A DNA stretch of 64,000 nucleotides, taken from Purshia tridentata. Lineage: Eukaryota; Streptophyta; Magnoliopsida; Rosales; Rosaceae. Numbering within the stretch: position 1 is the first letter of the stretch; each line of letters opens with the position of its first letter. The notes under the pieces are model-generated. The model saw nothing but the letters and a program-made list of their open reading frames with translations, was not told the DNA's origin and made no database searches. Position numbers and translations under genes: made by a program. The stretch spans positions 1-64,000 of the forward strand of contig QANT01005646.1 in NCBI GenBank assembly GCA_003254885.1, in the 5' to 3' direction. This document shows positions 61,501-64,000 of the stretch, piece after piece.

Positions 61501-62819
61501 TTTCTTCACAATTTTAATTTACATCCAAATTCTAATCCAACAATTGGGCTCTCCGAACGTATGTACCTGCTGCCCTCTTTTATATCTATATATATCTCCG
61601 TATGTTGCCATCGATTCTTCATTTAGACTTAATTAATTTGAGGATCACTGCGCAAAGTTTGTTTGTTTCTTTATTTTTTTAATAATAAGTTGACTTTTCT
61701 TTTTGTGATTAGGCATTGCCTTGCATGTTGTTTTCCTCTACCTAGTTCTAATGAGTAATGACTTGATGTTAAATAAATCATTTTACAGATATTCCAAACA
61801 AGTACTAGGAAATTAATGGCATTCTAAAAAGAGACTTGGTAAAATTTTTTTTTTTATTACAAACTTGTACCAAAGCAACTACTTGGAATTTGCGTGTGTT
61901 TATGCCACTGTGAAGACATTTTGCAGCTGAAAGCGCTTTTTATACTTTTTGAATGGTAAGCCCACCAGGGGTGTTATCAATTAAAAACCTCATCTGAAAC
62001 CTCACCCATAAATATATATAGTAGGCCAATTAATTCCAGTATGTACAGCTACCCCTGCCTAAATCCAAATTAAGTTTGTCTGGAGCTTTGACTAAGCCCA
62101 AAATTCGTCTAGAGAGTAGAGCCAGCCTTGCCCAAATCCAAAACCCATATGGATCAGCTAATTGCCCAAAATCCAAACCTCACCAAGCACAAAGCCTGCC
62201 CTAGCTAAGACCCTTTTCAATGTAGTAACTAAATCTCACAAATTGAGGGTCCCTTCGGGGACATCGATCGATCCGATAGTAATTGTAATTGAGGAGAACG
62301 CTGTGAATATTATGATTTAGAAGGATATAAGTGTATATATAGTTATATAACTAGTACAGAGGTTACATCCAATATTTCAAGAGAATATTTTCTTTTCAAA
62401 GATTTGATACGTAAAAATGCCTCATTTAAATGATCTGACAATATTTGGAAGTCTGGCATTTATATGGGGATTCTTATTCTATATAAATTTGGTAGTAATC
62501 AAGACAAGGCAACAGCAAAGAATGTAATGGTGATATACAAAAACACGAATTATACTATAATTCGTTTTATTTAATTAAACTTTAAATTAGCACATGCACA
62601 TGACTTGGTATTACAAAAATACAAATGGGAGAAATTAATTCCTTTAATTTGCTGCAAGTTGCATGGTGGAGAAATTCAGACCCCTATAAGAAAACAAGCA
62701 AAGTAGTATAGGGTTTTTGTTCCCATGAGCAATTATAGATTCCAATTAAAAACCTAAAATATATATGACACGTTAATTTTATTCCCAAAATCAGAATATA
62801 TTTAAAAAATAGTATAAGA
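61501..62819. other. 5' flank of array copy 2 and spacer
   Basis: Contains the colinear flank described at 59848-61101, a stretch with repeated GCCCAAATCCAAA-like words (about 62055-62200), and 62530-62700, which matches 63838-64000. No gene seen. Confidence 0.55.
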
Positions 62820-62960
62820 TATGATCTAATCATGGTCCATTGACAGCCCCCACACAACCTCCAAAGTCCACAGTCGACGCCCACCACACCAACCCTGGCC
62901 GCCACCACCAACATCGCATGTTATGGTGGCTGGCTACCACAGCCGCATGCATATATCAGT
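62820..62960 (-). pseudogene. Array copy 3, tail relic
   Basis: The minus strand keeps the shape of the family tail. CACACAACCTCC, CGACGCCCACCACACC and TGTTATGGTGGCTGGCTACCACAGC align with the 3' coding part of copy 1 (59470-59590, CCTGTTACGGTGGCTACAACAGC). No open frame of useful length and no N-terminal part is recognisable. Confidence 0.7.
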
Positions 62961-64000
62961 CAAAGCAGCACCATATATCCATGAGTTCTAAATTAAAATT
63001 CTTCTTTGGTGCAAGCATATCTATATATCATGGCATATATATATAGCTATGAGAAAACAAGCCTTATACTGAAGTAGAAGACCTTGTGCTTTTGAAGAAG
63101 CCTAGATTATCCCAAACCTAAAATATACTAGACTCATTTTGAAACAAAATTTTCAAAATGAAAATTAATGAATTTTTTACCGTATCACAAAATAAATTAT
63201 CAGTTCATAAATTCAAAGTGATAAGGACTGTAGCGAAATTTTTTTCTTAATTTTAATATTTTTCACTCTAGACCGTTTTTCATACAGTGACTAAATTTCA
63301 CAAATATGAAGAGATCAGTTGTGAATATGCATGTACTGTAATAAAGAGTACAACTAATATGAAGGATTAAATATGAGGGGATTGTGAGAGACAATTTTAT
63401 AAGAGTCTTTAGATTAATTAAATGACTTTGTCAACTTTATGTTAGTACGTTTTAACTCTACAATTTTGGACTTTACGGTTAAATATGTGTCTTTAGATTA
63501 ATCTAAGCGTTACTTTGTCAACTTTATGTTAGTACGTTTTAACTCTAAAATTTTGGACTTTACCCAAAATGTTATGATCGAGAGGAATCCGTCAAGAGAT
63601 GGGGTTAAAAACAAAATGAGATACAAAATGGGTTTGGGTGAATTTTTTATTTTTAAAACGTTAGTAATTTAAAACAGAATATTGGGTGATTAAATAGATA
63701 TGAGTAAGGTTAAATATGTGTCTTTAGATTAATCTAAGCGTTTCATTTAGTCATTATATACTATATATAGAGAATAGCCATTATGCTATAATAAAATGAT
63801 TGATATCATGACTAGTTATATAGCAAAGCAACAACTAATGATATACAAATCGTTTGAACTATATCTATATATATATATATAATACGCTTATCTAATTAAA
63901 CTTCAAAGAACATATATGCTCCATCGATTGGTACAAAGGGGAGATTATTTTTTATGCAAGCTGCATGGCACAGAAATTCAACCCCGGCCATAAGAAAACA
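62961..64000. repeat. Spacer with duplicated segments at the right edge
   Basis: Positions 63838-64000 match 62530-62700 (GATATACAAA, TAATTAAACTT, TGCA(A)GCTGCATGG.(A)CAGAAATTCA, CATAAGAAAACA), so a fourth unit of about 1.3 kb probably begins at the edge. Inside, ACTTTGTCAACTTTATGTTAGTACG recurs at 63425 and 63512 (87-bp period), and GGTTAAATATGTGTCTTTAG at 63477 and 63708. No gene seen. Confidence 0.75.

Noticed and set aside
1-64000. Retroelement coding regions, CRISPR arrays, rRNA and tRNA genes
   Set aside because: I saw no reverse transcriptase, integrase or capsid-like frames, no spaced short repeats and no tRNA-like cloverleaf. A tRNA scan and a repeat library search would be decisive.

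Overview
This is nuclear DNA of a flowering plant, most likely a eudicot. The genes have many GT..AG introns, AT-rich intergenic DNA, plant-only families (FBD F-box, NAC, PPR, callose synthase, NTMC2/SMP-C2), tandem duplicates and small MITE-like elements. Protein resemblance suggests a rosid, perhaps Rosaceae, but I cannot fix the species. Layout, left to right: (1) 0.1-7.5 kb holds minus-strand FBD-type F-box genes: one cut by the window edge, one complete, and one promoter/leader copy with no coding region. (2) 8.4-41.7 kb is a conserved block: an L18ae-like membrane protein gene (minus), two tandem NTMC2T6-type SMP-C2 lipid-transfer genes (plus, the second truncated at its C-terminus), a P-class PPR gene (minus) and a 41-exon callose synthase gene closest to CALS8/GSL4 (minus). 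(3) 42-46.5 kb has a hairpin MITE with a 9-bp target duplication, an atypical short NAC gene and decayed gene fragments. (4) 46.5-54 kb has a third F-box/FBD gene (plus), F-box remnants and two paralogous genes for unrecognised acidic proteins (minus). (5) 55.9-58.1 kb is an intronless E-class PPR gene (plus). (6) 59.4-64 kb is a decaying tandem array of small single-TM proteins with Gly/Cys-rich tails (minus). From memory, gene content and order in regions 2, 5 and 6 resemble two Arabidopsis paralogous segments, about At3g14570-At3g14595 and At1g53560-At1g53625. The window would then look like the unfractionated ancestral segment holding genes that Arabidopsis split between two duplicates. 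Notable anomalies: a one-base excess in a conserved exon of the callose synthase gene, together with substitutions at usually invariant sites; asymmetric decay of the NTMC2T6 pair; promoter/leader copies of the F-box family without coding sequence; and a MITE insertion whose empty site lies in the neighbouring tandem copy. I see no CRISPR, rRNA, tRNA or intact retroelement coding region. One base (59091) is N.
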